A stretch of DNA of 64,000 bases from Burkholderia sp. WP9 (GTDB lineage Bacteria; Pseudomonadota; Gammaproteobacteria; Burkholderiales; Burkholderiaceae), in assembly GCF_900104795.1 (NCBI RefSeq), contig NZ_FNTG01000001.1, positions 1,116,001 to 1,180,000 of the forward strand, written 5' to 3'. Made by a program: the position numbers and the translations under genes. The notes below the pieces were generated by a model. That model worked only from the letters and a program-made list of their open reading frames with translations, was not told the DNA's origin and searched no databases. Shown piece by piece: positions 17,934 through 27,553 of this stretch (positions are counted from its first letter, which is position 1; every line of letters begins with the position of its first letter).

Positions 17934-19457
17934 ATGAACGTAGCCGATAGACGGCCTCTGCCGTGCCCGTCCGACTGGACATTCGAATTGATCGAAGAGT
18001 ACGACTCGCATATTGCCCGTGTTGCAGAGCAATATGAACTCGACGTGTATCCGATCCAGCTCGAACTCATCAGCGCCGAACAGATGATGGATGCGTACGC
18101 GTCCGTCGGTATGCCGGTGAACTACCGTCACTGGTCGTTCGGCAAACACTTTCTCTCTACCGAAAAGAGCTACCGTCGCGGGCAGATGGGGCTGGCGTAC
18201 GAGATCGTCATCAATTCCAATCCCTGCATCGCGTATCTGATGGAAGAGAACACGATGACGATGCAGGCGCTCGTCATCGCCCACGCGGCTTACGGGCACA
18301 ACTCGTTTTTCAAGGGCAACTATCTGTTCCGGTTGTGGACGGATGCGCATGCCATTATCGATTACCTCGTCTACGCGAAGAATTACATCGCCGAGTGCGA
18401 GGAGCGCTTCGGGCTCGACCGGGTCGAAGAATTGCTCGACTCGTGCCACGCGTTGATGAACTACGGTGTAGACCGCTACAAGCGTCCGCAAAAGCTCTCG
18501 CTCGAAAAGGAGTTCGCGGCGCGCCGCGAACGCGAGGCTTATTTGCAGTCCCAGGTCAATGAACTGTGGCGCACCTTGCCGACCCGGCATACGCCGCTGC
18601 CGGAGGAAATCGAGGAGCGCTATCCGCCGGAGCCGCAGGAGAATCTGCTGTATTTCGCGGAGAAGAACGCGCCGTTGCTGGAGCCGTGGGAGCGGGAAGT
18701 CATCCGCATCGTGCGCAAGGTCGGCCAGTATTTTTATCCGCAACGGCAAACTCAGGTAATGAACGAAGGCTGGGCCACGTTCTGGCACTACACGTTGCTC
18801 AACACAATGTACAACCAGGGCAAGCTGGAAGACGGCTTCATGATGGAGTTTCTCCATTCGCACAGCAATGTGGTCTACCAGCCGCCCGTCACCAAACCGT
18901 ATTACAGCGGCATCAATCCGTACGCGCTCGGTTTTTCGATGATGAGCGACATTCGCCGGATTTGCGAAGCGCCCACGGAAGAGGACCGCAAGTGGTTCCC
19001 GGAACTCGCGGGCAGCCCGTGGCTACCGGCCATGCACTATGCAATGCGCAACTTCAAGGACGAGAGTTTTGTCGCGCAGTATCTGTCGCCGCATCTGATT
19101 CGTGAAATGCGCCTCTTCTCGGTGCTCGACGACGATATGCGCGACGCGCTCGAAGTCTCGGCGATTCACGACGACAGCGGTTATCAGTACGTGCGCCAGG
19201 CGTTGTCGCGGCAGTACGACATGCATCATCGCGAGCCGAACATTCAGGTGTGGGCGGTGAATACGCGCGGCGACCGGAGTTTGACGCTACGGCATTTCAT
19301 GAGCGACAACCGGCATCTTTCCGGTGACAGTGACGAAGTGCTCAAGCATATGGCGCGCCTGTGGCAATTCGACGTCTACCTGGAAAGCGTCGATGAGAAC
19401 GGCACGGTCCGCAAGCGTTACGAGTGCCGCTATGTACCGCCGGCGGTAAGGGTGTGA
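17934..19457 (+). CDS. spoVR: SpoVR family protein
   Basis: A 507-residue protein matching the SpoVR/YcgB family from its start: LPCPSDWTFELIEEYD, then VNYRHWSFGKHF, NPCIAYLMEENTMTMQ, HAAYGHNSFFK and NEGWATFWHY, whose conserved His/Glu residues suggest a metal-dependent core. It completes the prkA-yeaH-spoVR stress operon. The frame is open from an ATG at 17727 that overlaps the yeaH stop. That start would add 69 Gly/Ala/Thr-rich residues with no family similarity. I prefer ATG 17934 because AAGGGAAG lies upstream at good spacing; the longer form cannot be excluded. Confidence 0.9.
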   Translation: MNVADRRPLPCPSDWTFELIEEYDSHIARVAEQYELDVYPIQLELISAEQMMDAYASVGMPVNYRHWSFGKHFLSTEKSYRRGQMGLAYEIVINSNPCIAYLMEENTMTMQALVIAHAAYGHNSFFKGNYLFRLWTDAHAIIDYLVYAKNYIAECEERFGLDRVEELLDSCHALMNYGVDRYKRPQKLSLEKEFAARREREAYLQSQVNELWRTLPTRHTPLPEEIEERYPPEPQENLLYFAEKNAPLLEPWEREVIRIVRKVGQYFYPQRQTQVMNEGWATFWHYTLLNTMYNQGKLEDGFMMEFLHSHSNVVYQPPVTKPYYSGINPYALGFSMMSDIRRICEAPTEEDRKWFPELAGSPWLPAMHYAMRNFKDESFVAQYLSPHLIREMRLFSVLDDDMRDALEVSAIHDDSGYQYVRQALSRQYDMHHREPNIQVWAVNTRGDRSLTLRHFMSDNRHLSGDSDEVLKHMARLWQFDVYLESVDENGTVRKRYECRYVPPAVRV

Positions 19458-19506
19458 CGCCTTCCTGAAGCCGCGGTCGTTTGGACACTAGCGTGATCTG
19501 TGAGAA

Positions 19507-19542
19507 GCCCCTGCCAATCGTGAGACTGGCAGGGGCTTTTTT
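19507..19542 (+). terminator. Strong rho-independent terminator of the prkA operon
   Basis: GCCCCTGCCA (19507-19516) and TGGCAGGGGC (19527-19536) form a perfect 10-bp stem followed by six T. Confidence 0.92.
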
Positions 19543-19692
19543 ATCGCGGCCTGACAAACCACCATCTTTCCCTTGCACTTCTGTAAAATTCGCGCACGTG
19601 CGAAGCGTGCCGCCACGGCATCTCGGCTCGCGCGTTGTGAAGGCGGCGCCACGACCGTTACCTCCGTTCAAAGACAAGGAAAGAGAACAAGC

Positions 19693-20997
19693 ATGACCGA
19701 CCTAACCGACCAAACCGTGGCTTCGGCTCACGACACACGGCGCCGCATCTTCGCGATCGTTGGCGCTTCATCGGGCAATCTCGTCGAGTGGTTCGACTTT
19801 TACGTGTATTCGTTCTGCGCGCTGTACTTCGCGCCGGCGTTCTTCCCGAGTGGCAATCCGACCACGCAGTTGCTCAACACCGCCGGCGTGTTCGCGGCAG
19901 GCTTCCTGATGCGTCCGATCGGCGGCTGGTTCTTCGGCCGTCTCGCCGACAAGCACGGCCGCCGCATGGCCATGATGGTGTCGGTGTTCATGATGTGCGG
20001 CGGGTCGCTGGTGATCGCGCTGCTGCCGACCTACGCACAGATCGGCGCGCTCGCGCCGGCGCTGCTGCTGGTTGCGCGGCTGTTCCAGGGGTTGTCGGTG
20101 GGTGGCGAATATGGGACCAGCGCGACCTATATGAGTGAAGTCGCGCTCAAGGGGCGGCGCGGCTTTTTTGCGTCGTTCCAGTACGTGACGCTGATCGGTG
20201 GGCAGTTGTGCGCGCTGCTCGTGCTGGTGGTGCTGCAACAAACGCTCTCCACCGAAGAGCTGAAGGCGTGGGGCTGGCGCGTGCCGTTCGTGATCGGCGC
20301 GCTGGCGGCCTTGATCGCGCTGTATCTGCGTAAATCGCTCGACGAAACCACCACGGCCGAGACGCGTCATCGCAAGGAAGCGGGCACGTTGCGCGGACTG
20401 TGGGTGCATAAAGGCGCGTTCATGACCGTGCTCGGTTTCACGGCCGGCGGCTCGCTGATTTTCTACACGTTCACGACGTACATGCAGAAGTACCTGGTCA
20501 ACACGGCAGGCATGCATGCCAAGACGGCCAGCAACGTGATGACTGCGGCGCTGTTCGTGTATATGGTGATGCAGCCGGCGTTCGGTGCGTTGTCCGACCG
20601 CATCGGCCGCCGCCGGTCCATGCTGTTCTTCGGGTTTTTCGCGACCGTCGGCACGGTGCCGTTGCTGCATGCGCTAAAAGACGTGACGAGCCCGTATGCG
20701 GCATTTGGCCTCGTGGTGTTGGCGCTTGCCATTGTGAGCTTCTACACGTCGATCAGCGGTCTGATCAAGGCGGAAATGTTCCCGCCGGAAGTGCGCGCGC
20801 TGGGCGTGGGGTTGTCGTATGCGGTGGCCAATGCGATCTTCGGCGGCTCGGCGGAGTATGTCGCGCTGTGGTTGAAGCAGGCGGGCAGCGAGTCCACGTT
20901 CTACTGGTACGTCACTGCGCTCTGCGCGATTGCCGGCATCGTCTCGCTGCGTATGCGCGATCCGTCGAAAGAAGGGTATTTGCGGCACGAGCCTTGA
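19693..20997 (+). CDS. kgtP: Alpha-ketoglutarate permease (MFS, KgtP)
   Basis: A 434-residue, 12-helix proton symporter of the metabolite:H+ MFS subfamily. Long stretches resemble E. coli KgtP as I remember it: [36 protein letters not shown] with the MFS loop motif, [34 protein letters not shown] and [20 protein letters not shown]. It should import 2-oxoglutarate across the inner membrane. The start is ATG 19693, after AAGGAAAGAG; the upstream extension of the frame is not family-like. It is probably monocistronic, with the terminator of the preceding operon just upstream. Confidence 0.92.
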   Translation: MTDLTDQTVASAHDTRRRIFAIVGASSGNLVEWFDFYVYSFCALYFAPAFFPSGNPTTQLLNTAGVFAAGFLMRPIGGWFFGRLADKHGRRMAMMVSVFMMCGGSLVIALLPTYAQIGALAPALLLVARLFQGLSVGGEYGTSATYMSEVALKGRRGFFASFQYVTLIGGQLCALLVLVVLQQTLSTEELKAWGWRVPFVIGALAALIALYLRKSLDETTTAETRHRKEAGTLRGLWVHKGAFMTVLGFTAGGSLIFYTFTTYMQKYLVNTAGMHAKTASNVMTAALFVYMVMQPAFGALSDRIGRRRSMLFFGFFATVGTVPLLHALKDVTSPYAAFGLVVLALAIVSFYTSISGLIKAEMFPPEVRALGVGLSYAVANAIFGGSAEYVALWLKQAGSESTFYWYVTALCAIAGIVSLRMRDPSKEGYLRHEP

Positions 20998-21131
20998 ATC
21001 TGCAAAGCACCATAACGCACCGTTAGGCACGACCGAAGCGGTTCGCGAGCGGCGTTCCAGGGAGATCCGGAGCGCCGTTTTCGCGGCCTTAACGCTTTGA
21101 GCGGAAGGCGTATCGACCGCGCGGAGCACGC

Positions 21132-21353
21132 TCACGCCACGATGATCTCGGTGCCCAACGCGTGCAGCAGATCGCGCAGCGCTTCGGCCTGCGCCATTTT
21201 CGCGCCGCTGCGCAGGTGAATCTGCAGCGCCCGCCCGGTGATTCCGTCGACGGATTGCGCGAGCCACAACTCCACTGCAAGCCCCAATCCTTCAGGCTGG
21301 TTGACGACGACCGGTTCGATCACACGCGGCTTGAAACAGGCACTGTCGGACAT
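21132..21353 (-). CDS. Hypothetical protein, 73 residues
   Basis: A small soluble protein starting MSDSACFKPRVIEPVVVNQ, with a predicted alpha/beta pattern, an ending LLHALGTEIIVA and no signal peptide or membrane segment. I do not recognise the family. Coding use on the minus strand (GC-rich third positions) and the sensible composition support a real gene. It lies between convergent kgtP and the downstream end of the minus-strand glycosyltransferase gene. Confidence 0.55.
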   Translation of the reverse strand: MSDSACFKPRVIEPVVVNQPEGLGLAVELWLAQSVDGITGRALQIHLRSGAKMAQAEALRDLLHALGTEIIVA

Positions 21354-21508
21354 GGCGTATCGCCTCAGGTCTGGTGATGGATCACACCTATCCTAGTCAG
21401 CGTGCTGCGTGAGACCAAGCAACAAATACGCGTTTGCTTAGCAGCGGATGCTTAGCAGAAAACCCGCTTATCGCCCCGCGCCGACCGGCGTTCAGCGCCA
21501 GCGCCGCG

Positions 21509-22591
21509 TTACACCGGCTCCGATCGATCGCTCGCGAACTCCGGGACCAACTCCTTCACGACAGCGGCCGGATCCACGCCCAACGCGGGCGCCGTAGCCA
21601 CCGCGGCGACCGCGGCCGCCGCCACGGCCTGCTGGGGCGCGCTCAACGCGCCACGCGCGAGCATCAGAAGATGGTAGTAAAGCCGCGCGTTCAGCCCATA
21701 GCGGTACGCGAACAGATGGGCGAAGGCGACCTTGAATCCGGCGAGCGCCTGACGGTTCTTCGCGTGAGCCGACACCACGATCGGCGCGAGACGGCGCAAC
21801 GCCAATCTGCGCGACGGCTCGAGTTGCGCCGGCAGCTTCAATGCCTTGACGTACGCATACGCGCAGAGCGTCGCCGCGGCCGTCGTGCCGCGCGTGCTGT
21901 GCGAGATCGAGCTTGCCGTCTTGCGATACACGGACACGTAGTCGTGCAGGTAGAAGACCTCGCGCGCCGCGAGACACAGCTCGGTGCCAAACACGAAGTC
22001 GCAGCACACGCCGTACGTGTCTTTGTAGCCGATCCGTTTCACGAGTTCGGCGTTGGCCATCCAGCCGTTGTTCGGGAACATCTGAATGAGGCCGGTTCTA
22101 CCCGGCAGGGATTGCAGGCCCTCGACAGCCTTCGAGCGTCGAAACGCCGCGTTCAGCTTCGCGCTCGCCGCGAAATCGATGGCGCCGCCATGATCGGCTT
22201 CGTACTGATCGCCGAATGCCACCTCGAGTCGCGGATGCAGCGTCCATAACGACACGAGTTTTTCGACGCCGTCCGTGGTGAGCAGATCGTCGTCGTGGAT
22301 CAGCAGAATCTTGTCGCCGCTCGCCCGCCTGAACAGGTTCGCGACGTTGCGCGCCTGGCCGAGGGAAGGCTGATTCCTCATATAGCGCACGCGTGGCTCG
22401 CGTGCATAACGCGTTGTGATCAACCGCTCCGTGCGCCTGTCCGCCGAATCGTCGCCGATCAGGATTTCCAGATTGCCGTAGCTTTGCGTCAGGCACGAGT
22501 CGATGCACGTCATGAGCAGATCAGGGCGGTCGCAAGTGGGCAGACAGATGGAAACCTTGGGGTGGGTGGAGGGGGTCGAAGTGATGGACAT
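21509..22591 (-). CDS. Glycosyltransferase family 2 protein
   Basis: A 360-residue protein with the GT-A nucleotide-sugar fold at its N-terminus: VSICLPTCDRPDLL, then QSYGNLEILIGDDSAD, and the DxD-type metal site in LLIHDDDLLT. The C-terminal 140 residues are helical and Ala/Leu-rich, perhaps for membrane association or acceptor binding. It transfers a sugar to an unknown acceptor. No other polysaccharide genes flank it, so it is an orphan transferase. The upstream region 22592-22803 is AT-rich and probably holds its promoter. Confidence 0.85.
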   Translation of the reverse strand: MSITSTPSTHPKVSICLPTCDRPDLLMTCIDSCLTQSYGNLEILIGDDSADRRTERLITTRYAREPRVRYMRNQPSLGQARNVANLFRRASGDKILLIHDDDLLTTDGVEKLVSLWTLHPRLEVAFGDQYEADHGGAIDFAASAKLNAAFRRSKAVEGLQSLPGRTGLIQMFPNNGWMANAELVKRIGYKDTYGVCCDFVFGTELCLAAREVFYLHDYVSVYRKTASSISHSTRGTTAAATLCAYAYVKALKLPAQLEPSRRLALRRLAPIVVSAHAKNRQALAGFKVAFAHLFAYRYGLNARLYYHLLMLARGALSAPQQAVAAAAVAAVATAPALGVDPAAVVKELVPEFASDRSEPV

Positions 22592-22803
22592 AAGCGTCGC
22601 CTTTGTTATCTGTTGAGGGGCGGCAGCTGGTCCGCTTGACGCACACGTCGCTGCAAGCAGAAAAATAGTCCATCACACCAAAAAAATAATCGGTAAAAAT
22701 AAGGAAGAAATGTTTGCCGTATGAAAGCGCGCTGAAGGGGAATATTTATGCGGCTTCGCTGAAAAAAAGCAGCAAAGCCGCTCGCCCTCCAACACGCACG
22801 ATT

Positions 22804-22983
22804 TCAACTAACCGAGGGTTCTCCCTCGCCGGGTTTTTTGCCCGGACGGTCTGCGGGCGACTGATTGCGGCCCTCGTCGTCGCGTTCCGGCAGCTTGCTT
22901 TTCTCGTTGTCGCTGTGTACGACCGGCTGCGGATGTTCCATGTCAGCCGGTTTCTGATCGCCACGCACTTTGGTTTCGCTCAT
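22804..22983 (-). CDS. Small hydrophilic, probably disordered protein (59 residues)
   Basis: ATG 22983 is preceded by AGGAGA at good spacing. The product is almost entirely charged or polar (rich in Glu, Lys, Asp, Pro, Gly), with a tail of RPGKKPGEGEPS type and no hydrophobic core, so it should be unfolded in isolation. This resembles small stress-associated hydrophilic proteins, but I do not recognise the family. It is set apart from its neighbours by its own upstream region. Confidence 0.6.
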   Translation of the reverse strand: MSETKVRGDQKPADMEHPQPVVHSDNEKSKLPERDDEGRNQSPADRPGKKPGEGEPSVS

Positions 22984-23248
22984 GTTTCTCTCCTGATTGG
23001 ATGACATGTTCGATGCAGCAAGCGGCAGGCCCGGCTCACGATCCGGCGCGCCACGAGCGAAGCATTCGCGCCTTATCTGCACCTGCGCAGTGCCGGCGCG
23101 CATCGCCCGAGTGCAGCCGTACGCCAGTGCGACGCGGCCGCCGCTGACGCATGGCGCCTGAACGCCCACTGCACGCGTGGCATGCTGCTTCGCAGCAGCT
23201 GGCACAACATTCGCTTAAAGGAAAATCAGAGTAGAAGCGGCTAGCGAG

Positions 23249-23348
23249 CCGGCATGTCCATGCCGGTCACCGTGGGGCATTGCTCTTGGGGCGCATCGTG
23301 CGCCCACGTCGAAGCAATTCGACGTTTGAACGGAACTGTCCGGTTCCG
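23249..23348 (+). promoter_or_regulatory. Run of four perfect hairpins upstream of the NMT1-type operon
   Basis: Four perfect stems lie within 100 bases: CCGGCATG-TC-CATGCCGG (23249-23266), GGGCGCA-TCG-TGCGCCC (23289-23305), ACGTCGAA-GCAA-TTCGACGT (23306-23325) and CGGAAC-TGTCCG-GTTCCG (23331-23348). None has a T run. They lie 250-350 bases before the binding-protein gene. The sequence reads as a structured RNA leader or a compact regulatory region, possibly a riboswitch. The rest of 22984-23599 shows no gene, only a short 12-base repeat near 23439-23475. Confidence 0.5.
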
Positions 23349-23599
23349 ACAACAAGGAGCGTGCGATGCAGTTGCCCCGAATATTCACCCGACTGTTGTG
23401 CATCACCGCAATCACACGCGGCGAGCTGCGTTCGCTTGTGGGTTCGCTTTTGCGTTCGTTTTTGCGTTCATCCCTGCCCACGCGTCGTATCGAGCCAGCA
23501 TGCGTGCAGCGTGGCAGTCACATCGCCCGTTCCTTGTACGGCATCCGGCCTTGCCTTCTCACGATCCCAACTCTTCCCACATTCACACGGAGTTCAGTC

Positions 23600-24631
23600 A
23601 TGCGCGTGTTGCATCTTCTCTCCCGCATTGCAGTGTCCGCTCATTCAATCGCGGCCCGTGCCGCTAGCGCCGCCGTCCTGGCCGGCGCTGCGCTCGGCGT
23701 ATTCGTTGCGCCGCCGGCTCACGCCGACGATCACGTCAGCCTGCTGACGAGCTGGTATGCGCAAGCCGAGCACGGCGGTTTCTATCAGGCCGTCGCGACC
23801 GGCATCTACAAGAAATACGGGCTCGACGTCACGATCAAAATGGGCGGTCCGCAGGTCAACGGCATGCAGTTGCTGGCTGGCGGGCAGGCGGACTTTCTGC
23901 TCGGCTACGACTTCCAGGTGCTCTCCAGCGTGGAAGCCGGCATTCCCGTCACCACCGTGGCCGCCGCGTTCCAGTACGACCCGCAAGGCATGATGACCCA
24001 CGCCGACGTGACCAGTCTCGCCGGCCTGAAGAACAAGACGATCCTCGTCGCCGGTTCGGGCCGCACGACGTGGTGGCCGTGGCTGAAGGCGAAGTACGGC
24101 TACACCGAGGCCCAAGCGCGTCCGTACACCTTCAACCTGCAACCATTCTTTGCCGATCCGAACGTGGCGATGCAGGCGTATCCGTCGTCGGAAACGTTCC
24201 AGGCGGAGCAGGCTCATGCGAACGCGCACTTCTTCCTGTTCGCCGATGACGGCTATCCGCCGTACAACTCGACCATCGTCACGATGCGCGACACGATGAA
24301 AAACAAGCCGGACGTCGTGGCGCGTTTCGTGAAGGCGTCGATGGAAGGGTGGAAGAGCTATCTGAACGATCCCGCACCGGGCAATGCGTTGATCAAGAAA
24401 GACAACCCGCAGATGAGCGACGCGCAACTCGCCTACGGCGTGGCGCAACTGAAGAAACTCAAGCTCGTAACCGGCGGCGATGCGGCCACGCAAGGCATCG
24501 GCACCATGACCGACGCGCGCTGGAAAAAGACCTTCGATTACATGGTCGACGCGAAACTGCTCAAGCCCGCTACCGACTATCACGCGGCCTACACGCTGCA
24601 ATTCATTCAGAACGCGAAGGTGATGCCTTGA
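23600..24631 (+). CDS. ABC transporter substrate-binding protein, NMT1/THI5-like
   Basis: A 343-residue protein with a long Ala-rich signal peptide, probably cut after residue 42 (AHA). The mature part is of the SsuA/ThiY-like type: VSLLTSWYAQAEHGGFYQAVATG, then VTIKMGGPQVNGMQLLAGGQADF. This fold binds aromatic or heteroaromatic molecules, sulfonates or pyrimidines in the periplasm. It is the first gene of an operon with a Rieske oxygenase, its ATPase and permease, and an aminohydrolase. The ATG at 23600 is chosen because the signal peptide starts there; a longer frame from 23366 lacks export features. Confidence 0.85.
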   Translation: MRVLHLLSRIAVSAHSIAARAASAAVLAGAALGVFVAPPAHADDHVSLLTSWYAQAEHGGFYQAVATGIYKKYGLDVTIKMGGPQVNGMQLLAGGQADFLLGYDFQVLSSVEAGIPVTTVAAAFQYDPQGMMTHADVTSLAGLKNKTILVAGSGRTTWWPWLKAKYGYTEAQARPYTFNLQPFFADPNVAMQAYPSSETFQAEQAHANAHFFLFADDGYPPYNSTIVTMRDTMKNKPDVVARFVKASMEGWKSYLNDPAPGNALIKKDNPQMSDAQLAYGVAQLKKLKLVTGGDAATQGIGTMTDARWKKTFDYMVDAKLLKPATDYHAAYTLQFIQNAKVMP

Positions 24632-24698
24632 GGCCGGCCCTCCACGCAGACATCGCAGCTCGCCCAAACGCCTGAACGCCTGAAAGAAGGAGCATCAC

Positions 24699-25745
24699 AT
24701 GCTGGTCACCCGTCAAAACGTCCTGCGCCGCTTCTGGTACGCCATCATGCCGATGGCGCAACTCGACGCCGGACCGCAGCCCTTCACCTTGCTCGGCGAG
24801 CCGATCGTGTTATGGAAAGGCGCGGGCGGCAAGCCGCACGCGTTGCGCGATCGTTGCTGCCATCGCACGGCGAAACTGTCGAAGGGATTCGTCGATAGCG
24901 ATGGCAATATCGCCTGCGGCTATCACGGCTGGACCTACGACTGCTCGGGCCAATGCGTGAAAATTCCGCAGAACGGCGGCGGCGCGATTCCGTCGCGCGC
25001 CGTGGTGCCGTCATATCGCTGCGAAGAACGCTACGGCTACGCGTGGGTCGCGCTAGAGGACCCGTTGCAGCCCATTCCCGAGTTTCCCGAAGACGGTGCG
25101 CCCGGCTATCGCCGCATTCTGCAGTTTTACGAGCGTTGGGAAACGAGTCCGCTGCGCATGATGGAAAACTCGTTCGACAACTCGCATTTCAGCTTTGTGC
25201 ATAAAGGCAACTTCGGCCTGTTCGACAATCCGAAACCGTCGAAGTACGAATTCCGTCCGCACGATTGGGGCTTCGAAGCCGAGACGCATGTGCCCGTGCG
25301 CAATCCGCCGGCGAGCTACCGCATCACCGGCACGACCGAGGAAGTCACCGAGCGGCATCTGATCAACCGCTGGTTCATGCCGTTCGCGCGGCGCTTTGGC
25401 TGCGTGTATCCGGCGAGCGGTATCCATCACATCATCTACAACTGCGCGACGCCGATCGACGACCGCACGCTGATGCTGTCGCAATGGCTCTATCGCAACG
25501 ACACCGAAGACGCGTGTTCGACGCAGGAACTGATCGACTGGGATCGCCCGATCACCGACGAAGACCGCGACATTCTCGAAGCCACCGACTACGACGCGTG
25601 CATCGACGTGCGGCGTCAGCAGGAGTGCCATATGGAATCGGATCAGCCCGGCTTGCTGATGCGCCGCATGCTGCTCAAGCTGCTGAACGATCATGGAGAG
25701 TCCGAAGTATTTCGCGAAGTATTGCCCCTTCACGTGGAGGAATGA
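24699..25745 (+). CDS. Rieske non-haem iron oxygenase, alpha-subunit type
   Basis: A 348-residue oxygenase. The [2Fe-2S] Rieske motif is C53-x-H55-x17-C73-x2-H76. The mononuclear iron site is D160-x2-H163-x4-H168 in DNSHFSFVH. This layout is that of single-component-type ring hydroxylases and demethylases (VanA/phthalate family), which oxidise or demethylate ring compounds using electrons from a separate reductase. No reductase gene is in the operon. The substrate is unknown; transporter and deaminase neighbours point to an N-heterocycle such as a purine or pterin. AAGGAG precedes ATG 24699. Confidence 0.9.
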   Translation: MLVTRQNVLRRFWYAIMPMAQLDAGPQPFTLLGEPIVLWKGAGGKPHALRDRCCHRTAKLSKGFVDSDGNIACGYHGWTYDCSGQCVKIPQNGGGAIPSRAVVPSYRCEERYGYAWVALEDPLQPIPEFPEDGAPGYRRILQFYERWETSPLRMMENSFDNSHFSFVHKGNFGLFDNPKPSKYEFRPHDWGFEAETHVPVRNPPASYRITGTTEEVTERHLINRWFMPFARRFGCVYPASGIHHIIYNCATPIDDRTLMLSQWLYRNDTEDACSTQELIDWDRPITDEDRDILEATDYDACIDVRRQQECHMESDQPGLLMRRMLLKLLNDHGESEVFREVLPLHVEE

Positions 25746-25747
25746 TC

Positions 25748-26581
25748 ATGGCGGCGACTCAAGCCTTTATCGCTGACGTGGCCGCGCCGTCGCTCTCGGT
25801 GCAGCGCGTCGACAAGCGCTATGCGAACGGCACGATCGCACTGGAGGACGTGCGCCTCGCCATCGAACCCGGCGAGTTCGTTTCGCTGCTCGGCCCGTCG
25901 GGTTGCGGCAAAAGCACGCTGCTGAAAATGTTTGCCGGCATCGAAACGCCCACGCACGGCCATCTGCGCTGGTGGGGGCAAGCGTTCGAGACGGTCGGCT
26001 CGCCGGGCCGGCGCATGTCGATGGTGTTTCAGGAGGCGACGCTGATGCCGTGGGCCACGGTCGCCGACAACGTGCGTTTGCCGCTCGATCTCGCGCGTGT
26101 GCCGCGGCGCGAAGCCGACGCGCGCGTGGCCGCTGCGCTCGACGGCGTGGGGCTCGCGAAATTCGGCCACGTGCTGCCGCGTGAATTGTCGGGCGGCATG
26201 CAGATGCGCGCGTCCCTGGCGCGTGCGCTCGTGACCGAGCCGGATCTGCTGCTGCTGGACGAGCCGTTCGGCGCGCTCGACGAATTCACCCGCAACCGCC
26301 TCGACAGCGATTTGCGCGCGTTGTGGCAGCGGCGCGGCATGACGGTGGTGTTCGTCACGCACAGCATTTACGAGGCGGTGTATCTGTCGAGCCGCGTGGT
26401 CGTGATGCAGGCGCGGCCGGGCCGCATCATCGCCGAAGTGCCGATCGACGGTCCGCTCGAACGCGACGACGCCTATCGCGTCAGCGAGCCGTTCATGCAG
26501 CATTGCAAGACGCTCTCGGAGTTGATTACCGATGCGCATCGCGCGTCGTTGGCGAACGAAGAAACAGGAGTGCAATCATGA
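25748..26581 (+). CDS. ABC transporter ATP-binding protein (SsuB/TauB type)
   Basis: A 277-residue ATPase with Walker A GPSGCGKST at residues 49-57, the Q-loop MVFQEATLMPW, signature LSGGMQMR and Walker B LLLLDEPFGALDE. It belongs to the nitrate/taurine/sulfonate-type importers that pair with NMT1-like binding proteins. Two ATGs are possible, 25742 (overlapping the oxygenase stop) and 25748. GGAGGA at 25736-25741 fits the second. Its own stop overlaps the permease start (ATGA). Confidence 0.92.
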   Translation: MAATQAFIADVAAPSLSVQRVDKRYANGTIALEDVRLAIEPGEFVSLLGPSGCGKSTLLKMFAGIETPTHGHLRWWGQAFETVGSPGRRMSMVFQEATLMPWATVADNVRLPLDLARVPRREADARVAAALDGVGLAKFGHVLPRELSGGMQMRASLARALVTEPDLLLLDEPFGALDEFTRNRLDSDLRALWQRRGMTVVFVTHSIYEAVYLSSRVVVMQARPGRIIAEVPIDGPLERDDAYRVSEPFMQHCKTLSELITDAHRASLANEETGVQS

Positions 26582-27510
26582 CGGGCGAAGTGCTTGCGGG
26601 TCATTCGGGCAAGTCGGGACGCGGGGCGGCTGCCGCGTCGCCGACTGCGGCAGCTGCGGCTGCAGCGCAGGGCGCAGGGCAGCGTGCGAAATCCGCTGCG
26701 AGGCCGGCTACCAGTTCCCAGCGGCAGCCGTGGTTGCAACGCCCCGGCGTGATGAAGGCCATCGCGCCGTGGGTGGTCGGCGTCGTGGTGCTGGCGTGCT
26801 GGCAAGCCTGGTGCGTGGTGATGAAGGTGCCGGCGTATCTGGTGCCGTCGCCGTCGGCGATCGTGAGCGAGCTGGTGCAGGACGGGCCGCTGCTGTTCGG
26901 CAGCCTGCTCGCGACCCTGAAGATCACCCTGTTGGCGTTTGCGCTGGCCACGGTGCTGGGCGTCGTCATCGCGTTGCTGTTCGTGCAGAGTCCACTGATC
27001 GAGGCGAGCCTCTTTCCCTACGCGATCCTGTTGCAGGTCACACCGGTCGTGGCGATCGCGCCGTTGATCATCATCTGGGTCAAGGACATGAACGTCGCGC
27101 TGGTCTTGTGCGCGACGCTGGTGGCGTTGTTCCCGATCATCTCGAACACGGTGCTTGGCTTGCGCAGCGTGAACCCCGGCTTGATCAACCTCTTCAGGAT
27201 CAATCGGGCGACCCGCTGGCAGACGTTGGTGCGTTTGCGGATTCCGAGCGCGTTGCCGTATTTCTTCGGCGGCCTGCGCATTTCGAGCGGGTTGTCGCTG
27301 ATCGGCGCGGTGGTGGCGGAGTTCGTCGCTGGTACGGGCGGCAGCGGCGCGGGGCTCGCCTATCAGATCTTGCAGGCGGGTTTTCAGCTGAATATTCCGC
27401 GTCTGTTCGCGGCGCTGCTGCTGATCACCGTGACGGGCGTGGTGCTGTTCGCCATCACGGCGTGGGTGTCGCGCGCGGGTTTGCGCGGCTGGCACGACAG
27501 CCAGCTTTGA
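26578..27510 (+). CDS. ABC transporter permease (SsuC type)
   Basis: A 310-residue inner-membrane protein. The first 55 or so residues are Ala/Gln-rich and probably disordered. About six helices follow, with the EAA-loop region near NLFRINRATRWQTLVRLRIP and SALPYFFGGLRISSG, which docks on the ATPase. It forms the channel for the ligand of the NMT1-type binding protein. ACAGGAG precedes the ATG at 26578, which overlaps the ATPase stop. Confidence 0.9.
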   Translation: MTGEVLAGHSGKSGRGAAAASPTAAAAAAAQGAGQRAKSAARPATSSQRQPWLQRPGVMKAIAPWVVGVVVLACWQAWCVVMKVPAYLVPSPSAIVSELVQDGPLLFGSLLATLKITLLAFALATVLGVVIALLFVQSPLIEASLFPYAILLQVTPVVAIAPLIIIWVKDMNVALVLCATLVALFPIISNTVLGLRSVNPGLINLFRINRATRWQTLVRLRIPSALPYFFGGLRISSGLSLIGAVVAEFVAGTGGSGAGLAYQILQAGFQLNIPRLFAALLLITVTGVVLFAITAWVSRAGLRGWHDSQL

Positions 27511-27553
27511 ATGACGCGGTCTCGAACTCAGCTTCACACTCTCGCTCGAACTT

